DNA of 64,000 nt from Nomia melanderi (Eukaryota; Arthropoda; Insecta; Hymenoptera; Halictidae), in assembly GCF_051020985.1 (NCBI RefSeq), contig NW_027475138.1:1674001-1738000 (forward strand), given 5' to 3'. The notes beneath the pieces were generated by a model that was not told the origin of the DNA, searched no databases, and worked only from the letters and a program-made list of their open reading frames with translations. Position 1 is the first letter of the stretch. Every line of letters begins with the position of its first letter. Positions 25,975 through 36,815 of the stretch are shown one piece after another. The translations under genes and the position numbers were made by a program.

Positions 25975-26149
25975 TCAGGCCCTGGCGAATGAATCTGTGG
26001 AGCAGGAACGACCTCGGACCACCAGGGGCCGAGAAAATTAGTGATATTCGGAATCCGTCACCCAAGGTCATGTAAAAATGCATCAAATATCTGGTGATAT
26101 CTCGGGTGCTATTACAGATAGCGCAATAAATCAGAGTGCATTGTCTGTA
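25975..26149 (+). repeat. Type-B monomer 6
   Basis: Block at 26038-26084, subtype ATTAGTGATATTCGG. It is preceded by a GGACTGTAAGGG monomer, a pairing repeated at 31400, 31927 and 32627. Confidence 0.92.
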
Positions 26150-27724
26150 GGAGGCCCTGGCGCACGAATGTGTGCAGCGGGAACGACCTCGGACCACCAG
26201 GGGCCGAGAAAACCACAGTCTCATGGGGCCGGACACTCGAGGTCAGGGGAAAATCCAATATATATCTGGTGATATCTCGGGTGCTATTAGAGATAGCGCA
26301 ATAAACCAAAGTGAATTATCTGCAGGAGGCCCTGGCGCATGAATCTGTGCAACGGGAACGACCTCGGACCACCAGGGGCCGAGAAAACCACAGTCTCATG
26401 GGGCCGGACACTCAGGGTCAGGGGAAAATCCAATATATATCTGGTGATATCTCGGGTGCTATTACAGATAGAGCAATAAATCAAAGTGCATTGTCTGTAG
26501 GAGGCCCTGGCGCATGAATCTGTGCAGCGGGAACGACCTCGGACCGCCAGGGGCCGAGAAAACCACCGTCTCATGGGCCCGGACACTGTGGGTCATTGAA
26601 AAATCTAATATATATGTGGTGATATCTCGGGTGCTATTACAGATAGCGCAATAAATCAAAGTGCATTGTCTGTAGGAGGCCCTGGCGCATGAATCTGTGA
26701 AGCGGGAACGACCTCGGACCACCAGGGGCCGAGAAGACCACCGTCTCATGGGGCCGGCCACTCAGGGTCTGGGGAAAATCCAATATATATCTGGTGATAT
26801 CTCGGGTCCTATTACAGATAGGGAAATAAACCAAAGTGAATTATCTGCAGGAGGCCCTGGCGCATGAATCTGTGCAGCGGGAACGACCTCGGTCCACCAG
26901 GGGCCGAGAAAACCACCGTCTCATGGGGCCGGACACTCAGGGTCAGGGGAAAATCCAATATATATCTGGTGATATTTCGGGTGCTATTAGAGATAGCGCA
27001 ATAAATCAAAGTGCATTGTCTGTAGGAGGCCCTGGCGCATGAATCTGTGCAGCGGGAACGACCTCGGACCACCAGCGGCCGAGAATACTACAGTCGCATG
27101 CGGCCGGACACTCAGGGTCTGGGGAAAATCCAATATATATCTGGTGATATCTCGGGTCCTATTACAGATAGCGAAATAAATCAAAGTGCATTGTCTGTAG
27201 GAGGCCCTGGCGCATGAATGTGTGCAGCGGGATCGACCTCGGACCACCAGGGGCCGAGAAAGTCACCGTTTCATGGGGCCGGACTGTCAGGGTCAGGGAA
27301 AAATCCGATATATATCTGGTGATATCTCGGGTGCTATTACAGATAGCGCAATAAATCAAATTTCATTGTCTGCAGGAGGCCCTGGCGCATGAATCTGTGC
27401 AGCGGGAACGACCTCGGACCAGCAGGGGCCGAGAAAATCACCGTCTCATGAGGCCGGGCTGTCAGGGTCAGGGAAAAATGAAATATCTATCTGGTGATAT
27501 CTCGGGTGCTATTAGAGATAGCGCAATAAATCAAATTGCATTGTCTGCAGGAGGCCCTGGCGCATGAATCTGTGCAGCGGGAACGACCTCGGACCAGCAG
27601 GGGCCGAGAAAATCACCGTCTCATGAGGCCGGGCTGTCAGGGTCAGGGAAAAATGAAATATATATCTGGTGATATCTCGGGTGCTATTACAGATAGCGCA
27701 ATAAATCAAAGTAAATAATTTGCA

Positions 27725-27899
27725 GGGAAACCTGGCGCATGAATCTGTGCAGCGGGGTCGACCTCGTGCCACGAGGGACCGAGAAAATCACCGTCTCATG
27801 GGGCCGGACACTCAGGGTCAGGGAAAAATCCAATATATATCTGGTGATATCTCGGGTGCTATTAGAGATAGCGCAATAAATCAAAGTGAATTATCTGCA
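27725..27899 (+). repeat. Second copy of the palindrome-bearing monomer
   Basis: Same divergent sequence as 20549-20723, with the palindrome at 27763-27775. These two are the only copies found. Confidence 0.85.
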
Positions 27900-28424
27900 G
27901 GGGGCTCTGGCGCATGAATCTGTGCAGCGGGATCGACCTCGGACCACCAGGGGCCGAGAAAACCACCGACACATGGGGCCGGACACTCACGGTCGGGGAA
28001 AAATTCAATATATATCTGGTGATATCTCGGGTGCTATTACAGACAGCGCAATAAATCAAAGTGCATTGTCTGTAGGAGGCCCTGGCGCATGAATCTGTGC
28101 AGCGGGATCGACCTCGGACCACCAGGGGCCGAGAATATCACCGTCTCATGAGGCCGGACTGTCAGGGTCAGGGAAAAATGAAATATATATCTGGTGATAT
28201 CTCGGGTGCTATTACAGATAGCGCAATAAATCAAAGTGCATTGTCTGCAGGAGGCCCTAGCGCATGAATCTGTGCAGCGGAAACGACCTCGGACCACCAG
28301 GGGCCGAGAAAACTACAGACTCATGGTGCCGGACACTCAGGGACATGGAAAAATCCAATATACATCCGGTGATATCTCGGGTGCTATTAGAGATAGCGCA
28401 ATAAATCAATGTGCAATGTTTGTA

Positions 28425-28599
28425 GGAGGCACTGGCGAATGAATCTGTGCAGCAGGAACGACCTCGGACCACCAGGGGGCGAGAAAATTACAGATATTCG
28501 GAATCCGTCACCCAAGGTCATGCAAAAAACCAGCATATATCTGGTGATATCTCGGGTGCTATTACAGATAGCGCGATAAATCAAAGTGCATTGTCTCCC
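28425..28599 (+). repeat. Type-B monomer 7
   Basis: Copy of monomer 5 at an offset of 7526; block at 28488-28534. Confidence 0.92.
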
Positions 28600-28812
28600 G
28601 GAAGCCCTGGCGCATGATTCGGTGCAGCGGGAACGACCTCGGACCACCAGGGGCCGTGAAAATCACCGTCGCATGGGGCCGGACTGTCAGGGGCAGGGAA
28701 AAATCCAATATATATCTGGTGATATCTCGGGTGCTATTACAGATAGCGCAATAAACGAAAGTGAGTTATCTGTAGGAGGCCCTGGCGCATGAATCTGTGC
28801 AGCGGGAACGAC

Positions 28813-28833
28813 CTCGGACCACCAGGGGCCGAG
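28813..28833. other. Interrupted dyad, consensus positions 39-59
   Basis: CTCGG and CCGAG form 5-bp complementary arms around an 11-base centre; two further C:G pairs inside bring paired positions to 7 of 10. The arms are kept in the great majority of monomers, while most changes (ACC to AAC, CCT or CGA on the left; GGGG to GGGA or GGCA on the right) fall in the centre. This could mark a DNA-binding site or simply local sequence constraint. No known box was recognised. Confidence 0.6.
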
Positions 28834-28905
28834 AAAACCACAGTCTCATGGGGCCGGACACTCAGGGTCAGGGGAAAATCCAATATATATCTGGTGATAT
28901 CTCGG

Positions 28906-28924
28906 GTGCTATTACAGATAGCGC
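28906..28924. other. Hairpin-forming dyad, consensus positions 132-150
   Basis: GCTAT and ATAGC are perfect 5-bp inverted arms around a 5-base loop (TACAG, or TAGAG in the alternative allele). A T-G wobble and an outer G-C pair extend the stem to 7. Both loop alleles keep the stem. Occasional monomers break it, for example those reading GATAGAGC at 16698-, 24575-, 26500- and 29300-type boundaries. Function is unknown. Confidence 0.6.
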
Positions 28925-29229
28925 AATAAACGAAAGTGAATTATCTGCAGGAGGCCCTGGCGCATGAATCTGTGCAGCGGGAACGACCTCGGACCACCAG
29001 GGGCCGAGAAAACTACCGTCTCATGGGGCCGGACACTCAGGGTCAGGGAAAAATCCAATATATACCTGGTGATATCTCGGGTGCTATTATAGATAGCGCA
29101 ATAAACCAAAGTGAGTTATCTGTAGGAGGCCCTGGCGCATGAATCTGTGCAGCGGGAACGACCTCGGACCACCAGGGGCCGAGAAAACCACAGTCTCATG
29201 GGGCCGGACACTCAGGGTCAGGGGAAAAT

Positions 29230-30139
29230 CCAATATATATCTGGTGATATCTCGGGTGCTATTACAGATAGAGCAATAAATCAAAGTGCATTGTCTGTAG
29301 GAGGCCCTGGCGCATGAATCTGTGCAGCGGGAACAACCTCGGACCACCAGGGGCCGAGAAAACCACAGTCTCATGGGGCCGGACACTCATGGTCAGGGCA
29401 TAATCCAATATATATCTGGTGATATCTCGGGTGCTATTAGAGATAGCGCAATAAACCAAAGTGAATTATCTGCAGGAGGCCCTGGCGCATGCATCTGTGC
29501 AGCGGGAACGACCTCGGACCGCCAGGGGCCGAGAAAACCACCGTCTCATGGGCCCGGACACTCTGGGTCATTGAAAAATCCAATATATATGTGGTGATAT
29601 CTCGGGTGCTATTACAGATAGCGCAATAAATCAACGTGCATTGTCTGTAGGAGGCCCTGGCGCATGAATCTGTGAAGCGGGAACGACCTCGGACCACCAG
29701 GGGCCGAGAAAACCACCGTCTCATGGGTCCGGCCACTCTGGGTCAGGGAAAAATCCAATATATATGTGGTGATATCTCGGGTGCTATTACAGATAGCGCA
29801 ATAAATCAAAGTGCATTGTCTGTAGGAGGCCCTGGCGCATGAATCTGTGCAGCGGGAACGACCTCGGACCACCAGGGGCCGAGAAAACCACAGTCTCATG
29901 CGGCCGGACACTCAGGGTCTGGGGAAAATCCAATATATATCTGGTGATATCTCGGGTCCTATTACAGATAAGGAAATAAATCAAAGTGAATTATCTGCAG
30001 GATGCCCTGGCGCATGAATCTGTGCAGCGGGAACGACCTCGGTCCACCAGGGGCCGAGAAAACCACCGTCTCATGGGGCTGGACACTCAGGGTGAGGGAA
30101 ATATCCAATATTTATCTGGTGATATCGCGGGTGCTATTA
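29230..30139 (+). repeat. Copy of 24505-25414
   Basis: Shares GATAGAGC, CATGGTCAGGGCATAATCC, CTCGGACCGCC, CATGGGCCCGG and GGTCATTGAAAAATCC with the upstream copy. A shorter relative carrying the CCGCCAGG and GGTCATTG marks lies at about 26500-26850. Confidence 0.85.
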
Positions 30140-31574
30140 CAGATAGCGCAATAAATCAAAGTGCATTGTCTGTAGGAGGCCCTGGCGCATGAATCTGTGC
30201 AGCGGGAGCGACCTCGGACCACCAGGGGCCGGGAAAACTACAGTCTCATGCGGCCGGACACTCAGGGTCTGGGGAAAATCCAATATATATCTGGTGATAT
30301 CTCGGTTCCTATTACAGATAGCGAAATAAATCAAAGTGCATTGTCTGTAGGAGGCCCTGGCGCATGAATCTGTGCAGCGGGAACGACCTCGGACCACCAG
30401 GGGCCGAGAAAACCACCGTCTCATGGGGCCGGACACTCAGGGTCAGGGGAAAATCCAATATATATCTGGTGATATCTCGGGTGCTATTAGTGATAGCGCA
30501 ATAAACCAAAGTGAATTATCTGCAGGAGGCCCTGACGCATGAATCTGTGCAACGGGAACTACCTCGGACCACCAGGTGCCGAGAAAACCACAGTCACATG
30601 GGGCCGAGAACTCAGGGTCAGGCAAAAATCCAATATATATCTGGTGATATCTCGGGTGCTATTAGAGATAGCGCAATAAACCAAAGTGAGTTATCTGCAG
30701 GAGGCCCTGGCGCCTGAATCTGTGCAGCGGGAACGACCTCGGACCACCAGGGTCCGAAAAAACCACAGTCTCATGGGGCCGGAGACTCAGGGTCAGGGGA
30801 AAATCCAATATACATCTGGTGATATCTCGGGTGCTATTAGAGATAGCGCAATAAATCAAAGTGCATTGTCTGTAGGAGGCCCTGGCGCATGAATCTGTGC
30901 AGCGGGAACGACCTCGAACCACCAGGGGCCGAGAAATCCACCGTCTCATGGGGCCGGACACTCAGGGTCAGGGGAAAATCCAATATATATCTGGTGATAT
31001 TTCGGGTGCTATTAGAGATAGCGCAATAAACGAAAGTGAATTATCTGCAGGAGGCCCTGGCGCATGAATCAGTGCAGCGGGAACGACCTCGGACCACCAG
31101 GGGCCGAGAAAACCACCGTTTCATGGGGCTGGACACCCAGAGTCAGGGGAAATTCCAATATATATCTGGTGATATCTCGGGTGCTATTAGAGGTAGCGCA
31201 ATAAACCAATGTGAATTATCTGCAGGAGGCCCTGGCGCATGAATCTGGGAAGCGGGAACGACCTCGGACCACCAGGGGCCGAGAAAACCACCGTCTCATG
31301 GGGCCGGACACTCAGGGTCAGGGAAAAATCCAATATACATCTGGTGATATCTCGGGTGCTATTACAGATAGCGCAATAAATCAAAGTGCATTGTCTGTAG
31401 GAGGCCCTGGCGCATGATTCTGTGCAGCGGGAACGACCTCGGACCACCAGGGGCCGAGAAAATCACCGTCTCATGGGGCCGGACTGTAAGGGTCAGGGGA
31501 AAACCCAATATATATCTGGTGATATCTAGGGTGCTATTAGAGATACCGCAATAAATCAAAGTGCATTGTCTGTA

Positions 31575-31749
31575 GGAGGCCCTGGCGAATGAATCTGTGC
31601 TGCAGGAACGACCTCGGACCACCAGGGGCCGAGAAAATTAGTGATATTGGGAATCCGTCACCCAAGGTCATGTAAAAATGCAGCATATATCTGGTGATAT
31701 CTCGGGTGCTATTACAGATAGCGCAATAAATCAAAGTGCATTGTCTGTA
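31575..31749 (+). repeat. Type-B monomer 8
   Basis: Block at 31638-31684, ATTAGTGATATTGGG subtype; preceded by the GGACTGTAAGGG monomer. Confidence 0.92.
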
Positions 31750-31926
31750 GGAGGCCCTGGCGCAAGAATCTGTGCAGCGGAAACGACCTCGGACCACCAG
31801 GGGCCGAGAAAACCACAGTCTCATGGGGCCGGACACTCAAGGTCAAGGGAAAATCCAATATATATATCTGGTTATATCTCGGGTGCTATTAGAGATAGCG
31901 CAATAAACCAAAGTCAATTATCTGCA
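31750..31926 (+). repeat. 177-bp monomer, TA gain
   Basis: Extra TA near 31860, the same kind of change as at 8470 and 57295. Confidence 0.9.
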
Positions 31927-32101
31927 GGAGGCCCTGGCGCATGAATCTGTGCAACGGGAACGACCTCGGACCACCAGGGGCCGAGAAAATCACCGTCTCA
32001 TGGGGCCGGACTGTAAGGGTCAGGGAAAAACCCAATATATATCTGGTGATATCTAGGGTGCTATTAGAGATACCGCAATAAATCAAAGTGCATTGTCTGT
32101 A

Positions 32102-32276
32102 GGAGGCCCTGGCGACTGAATCTGTGCAGCAGGAACGACCTCGGACCACCAGGGGCCGAGAAAATTAGTGATATTCGGAATCCGTCACCCAAGGTCATGT
32201 AAAAATGCAGCATATATCTGGTGATATCTCGGGTGCTATTACAGATAGCGCAATAAATCAAAGTGCATTGTCTGTA
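32102..32276 (+). repeat. Type-B monomer 9
   Basis: Block at 32165-32211, first of two consecutive type-B units in the 700-bp repeat. Confidence 0.92.
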
Positions 32277-32451
32277 GGAGGCCCTGGCGCATGTATCTGT
32301 GCAGCGGGAACGACCTCGGACCACCAGGGGCCGAGATAATTAGTGATATTCGGAATCCGTCACCCAAGGTCATGTAAAAATGCAGCATATATCTGGTGAT
32401 ATCTCGGGTGCTATTACAGATAGCGCAATAAATCAAAGTGCATTGTCTGAA
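32277..32451 (+). repeat. Type-B monomer 10
   Basis: Block at 32340-32386, with GAGATAATTAG at its edge and an ordinary GCGCATGTATC left end. Confidence 0.92.
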
Positions 32452-32801
32452 GGAGGCCCTGGCGCATGAATCTGTGCAGCGGGAACGACCTCGGACCACC
32501 AGGGGCCGAGAAAACCACAGTCTCATGGGGCCGGACACTCAGCGTCAGGGAACAATCCAATATATATCTGGTGATATCTCGGGTGCTATTAGAGATAGCG
32601 CAATAAACCAAAGTGCATTGTCTGCAGGATGCCCTGGCGCATGATTCTGTGCAGCGGGAACGACCTCGGACCACCAGGGGCCGAGAAAATCACCGTCTCA
32701 TGGGGCCGGACTGTAAGGGTCAGGGAAAAACCCAATATATATCTGGTGATATCTAGGGTGCTATTAGAGATACCGCAATAAATCGAAGTGCATTGTCTGT
32801 A

Positions 32802-32976
32802 GGAGGCCCTGTCGAATGAATCTGTGCTGCAGGAACGACCTCGGACCACCAGGGGCCGAGAAAATTAGTGATATTCGGAATCCGTCACCCAAGGTCATGT
32901 AAAAATGCAGCATATATCTGGTGATATCTCGGGTGCTATTACAGATAGCGCAATAAATCAAAGTGCATTGTCTGTA
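32802..32976 (+). repeat. Type-B monomer 11
   Basis: Copy of monomer 9, 700 bp on; block at 32865-32911. Confidence 0.92.
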
Positions 32977-33151
32977 GGAGGCCCTGGCGCATGTATCTGT
33001 GCAGCGGGAACGACCTCGGACCACCAGGGGCCGAGATAATTAGTGATATTCGGAATCCGTCACCCAAGGTCATGTAAAAATGCAGCATATATCTGGTGAT
33101 ATCTCGGGTGCTATTACAGATAGCGCAATAAATCAAAGTGCATTGTCTGAA
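32977..33151 (+). repeat. Type-B monomer 12
   Basis: Copy of monomer 10, 700 bp on; block at 33040-33086. It is the last type-B unit for 28.7 kb. Confidence 0.92.
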
Positions 33152-36100
33152 GGAGGCCCTGGCGCATGAATCGGTGCAACGGGAACGACCTCGGACCACC
33201 AGGCGCCGAGAAAACCACAGTCTCATGGGGCCGGACTCTCAGGGTCAGTGAAAAATCCAATATATATCTGGTGATATCTCGGGTGCTATTAGAGATAGCG
33301 CAATAAACCAAAGTGCATTGTCTGTAGGAGGCCCTGGCGCATGAATCTGTGCAGCGGGAACGACCTCGGACGACCAGGGGCCGAGAAAACCACAGTCTCA
33401 TGGGGCCGGACACTCAGGGTCAGGGGAAAATCCAATATATATCTGGTGATATCTCGGCTGCTATTACCGATAGCGCAATAAATCAAAGTGCATTGTCTGT
33501 AGGAGGCCCTGGCGCATGAATCGGTGTAGCGGGAACGACCTCGGACGACCAGGGGCCGAGAAAACCACAGTCTCATGGGGCCGGACACTCAGGGTCAGGG
33601 GAAAATCCAATATATATCTGGTGATATCTCGGCTGCTATTACCGATAGCGCAATAAATCAAAGTGCATTGTCTGTAGGAGGCCCTGGCGCATGAATCTGT
33701 GCAGCGGGAACGACCTCGGAACACCAGGAACCGAGAAAACCACCGTCACATGGGGCCGGATACTCAGGGTCAGTGAAAAATCCAATATATATGTGGTGAT
33801 ATCTCGGGTGCTATTACAGATAGCGCAATAAATCAAAGTGAATTATCTGCAGTAGGCCCTGGCGCATGAATCTGTGCAGCGGGAACGACCTCGGTCCACC
33901 AGGGGCCGAGAAAACCACAGTCTCATGGGGCCGGACACTCAGGGTCAGGGGAAAATCCAATATAGATCTGGTGATATCTCGGGTGCTATTACAGATAGCG
34001 CAATAAATCAAAGTGCATTACCTGTAGGAGGCCCTGACGCATGAATCTGTGCAGCGGGAACGACCTCGGACCACCAGGGGCCGAGAAAAGCACAGTCTCA
34101 TGGGCCCGGACACTCAGGGTCAGTGAAAAATCCAATATATATCTGCTGATATCTCGGGTGCTATTACAGATAGCGCAATAAATCAAAGTGCATTGTCTGT
34201 AGGAGGCCCTGGCGCATGAATCTGTGCAGCGGGAACGACCTCGGACCACCAGGGGCCGAGAAAAGCACAGTCTCATGGGGCCGGACACTCAGGGTCAGGG
34301 TAAAATCCAATATATATCTGGTGATATCTCGGGTGCTATTAGAGATAGCGCAATAAACCAAAGTGAATTATCTGCAGGAGGCCCTGACGCATGAATCTGT
34401 GCAGCGGGAACGACCTCGGACCACCAGGGGCCGAAAAAACGACAGTCTCATGGGGCCGGTCACTCAGGGTCAGGGGAAAATCCAATATATATCTGGTGAT
34501 ATCTCGGGTGCTATTACAGATAGCGCAATAAATCAAAGTGCATTGTCTGTAGGAGGCCCTGGCGCATGAATCTGTGCAGCGGGAACGACCTCGGACCACC
34601 AGGGGCCGAAAAAACCACAGTCTCATGGGGCCGGTCACTCAGGGTCAGAGGAAAATCCAATGTATATCTGGTGATATCTCGGGTGCTATTACAGATAGCG
34701 CAATAAATCAAAGTGAATTATCTGCAGTAGGCCCTGCCGCATGAATCTGTGCAACGGGAACGACCTCGGACCACCAGCGGCCGAGAAAACCACAGTCTCA
34801 TGGGGCCGGACACTCAGGGTCAGGGGAAAATCCAATATAGATCTGGTGATATCTCGGGTGCTATTACAGATAGCGCAATAAATCAAAGTGCATTACCTGT
34901 AGGATGCCCTGGCGCATGAATCTGTGCAGCGGGAACGTCCTCGGAACTCCAGGGGCCGAGACAACGACCGTCTCATGCGGCCGGACACTCAGGGTCAGGG
35001 GTAAATCCAATATATATCTGGTGATATCTCGGGTGCTATTACAGATAGCGCAATAAATCAAAGTTCATTGTCTGTAGGAGGCCCTGGCGCATGAATCTGT
35101 GCAACGGGAACGACCTCGGACCACCGGGGGCCGAGAAAACCACAGTCTCACGGGGCCGGACACTCAGGGTCAGGGGAAAATCCAATATAGATCTGGTGAT
35201 ATCTCGGGTGCTATTACAGATAGCGCAATAAATCAAAGTGAATTATCTGCAGGAGGCCCTGGCGCATGAATCTGTTTAACGGGAACGACCTCGGGCCACC
35301 AGGGGCCGAGAAAACCACAGTCTCATGGGGCCGGACACTCAGGGTCAGGGGAAAATCCAATATATATCTGGTGATATCTCGGGTGCTATTACAGGTAGCG
35401 CAATAAACCAAAGTGAATTATCTGCAGGAGGCCCTGGCGCATGAATCTGTGCAGCGGGAACGACCTCTGACCACCAGGGGCCGAAAAAACCACAGTCTCA
35501 TTGGGCCGGTCACTCAGGGTCTGGGGAAAATCCAATATATATCTGGTGATATCTCGGGTGCTATTACAGATAGCGCAATAAATCAAAGTGCATTGTCTGT
35601 AGGAGGCCCTGGCGCATGAATCTGTGCAACGGGAACGACCCCGGACCACCAGTGGCCGAGAAAACCACAGTCTCATGGGGCCGGACACTCAGGGTCAGGG
35701 GAAAATCCAATATATATCTGGTGATATCTCGGGTGCTATTAGAGATAGCGCAATAAACCAAAGTGCATTGTCTGTAGGAGGCCCTGGCGCATGAATCTGT
35801 GCAGCGGGAACGACCTCGGAACACCAGGGACCGAGAAAACCACCGTCTCATGGGGCCGGATACTCAGGGTCAGTGAAAAATCCAATATAGATCTGGTGAT
35901 ATCTCGGGTGCTATTACAGATAGCGCAATAAATCAAAGTGAATTATCTGCAGGAGGCCCTGGCGCATGAATCTGTGCAACGGGAACGACCTCGGGCCACC
36001 AGGGGCCGAGAAAACCACAGTCTCATGGGGCCGGACACTCAGGGTCAGGGGAAAATCCAATAAAGATCTGGTGATATCTCGGGTGCTATTACAGGTAGCG

Positions 36101-36476
36101 CAATATATCAAAGTGCATTACCTGTAGGAGGCCCTGGCGCATGAATCTGTGCAGCGGGAACGTCCTCGGACCTCCAGGGGCCGAGAAAAGCACAGTCTCA
36201 TGGGGCCGGACACTCAGGGTCAGGGTAAAATCCAATATATATCTGGTGATATCTCGGGTGCTATTAGAGATAGCGCAATAAACCAAAGTGAATTATCTGC
36301 AGGAGGCCCTGGCGCATGAATCTGTGTAGCGGGAACGACCTCGGACGACCAGGGGCCGAGAAAACCACAGTCTCATGGGGCCGGTCACTCAGGGTCAGGG
36401 GAAAATCCAATATATATCTGGTGATATCTCGGGTGCTATTAGAGATAGCGCAATAAACCAAAGTGAATTATCTGCA

Positions 36477-36815
36477 GGAGGCCCTGGCGCATGAATCTGT
36501 GTAGCGGGAACGACCTCGGACGACCAGGGGCCGAGGAAACCACAGTCTCATGGGGCCGGTCACTCAGGGTCAGGGGAAAATCCAATATATATCTGGTGAT
36601 ATCTCGGGTGCTATTAGAGATAGCGCAATACACCAAAGTGAATTATCTGCAGGAGGCCCTGGCGCATGAATCTGTGCAGCGGGAACGACCTCGGAACACC
36701 AGGCACCGAGAAAACCACCGTCTCATGGGGCCGGACATTCAGGGTCAGTGAAAAATCCAATATATATGTGGTGATATCTCGGGTGCTATTACAGATAGCG
36801 CAATAAATCAAAGTG
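36477..36815 (+). repeat. Two-monomer block shared with 38052-38390
   Basis: Carries GTGTAGCGGG, CTCGGACGACC, GCGCAATACACC and CCAGGCACCGAG, repeated 1575 bp (9 monomers) downstream. The same pair recurs at about 39802, 44525, 46974, 48724 and 52922 as part of the larger duplications. Confidence 0.85.

Larger units (their letters stand above)
27661..28771 (+). repeat. Copy of 20485-21245 with two extra monomers
   Basis: The left part (to about 27958) matches at an offset of 7176 and the right part (from about 28309) at 7526. The 350-bp difference is exactly two monomers. Confidence 0.8.
28775..28949 (+). repeat. Representative monomer
   Basis: A full 175-bp unit close to the majority sequence, used here to place sub-monomer elements. 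It matches the consensus through position 156, then carries the G-A-A-C set of alleles at 157-174 in place of the commoner ending. It follows and precedes ordinary monomers without spacer. It has no coding content: 175 bp shifts the frame by one in each successive unit. Confidence 0.95.
31954..32471 (+). repeat. 700-bp tetramer repeat, unit 1
   Basis: A GGACTGTAAGGG monomer with GATATCTAGGG and GATACCGC, followed by two consecutive type-B monomers. The shared sequence recurs 700 bp later at 32654-33171. Confidence 0.85.
9697..33171. repeat. Zone 3: mosaic of dispersed block duplications
   Basis: About 134 monomers in which blocks of 0.3-1.6 kb recur at many different offsets, so no single higher-order period fits. 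It contains ten type-B monomers, the CTGGCCAGCGGG/CTGGCAAGCGGG variant confined to 10.2-23.4 kb, and 525-bp and 700-bp short HORs. No gene or unique sequence was seen. Confidence 0.85.
32654..33171 (+). repeat. 700-bp tetramer repeat, unit 2
   Basis: Tandem partner of 31954-32471. It ends where GAATCTGTGCAGCGGG becomes GAATCGGTGCAACGGG; the homogenised core begins directly after it. Confidence 0.85.
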
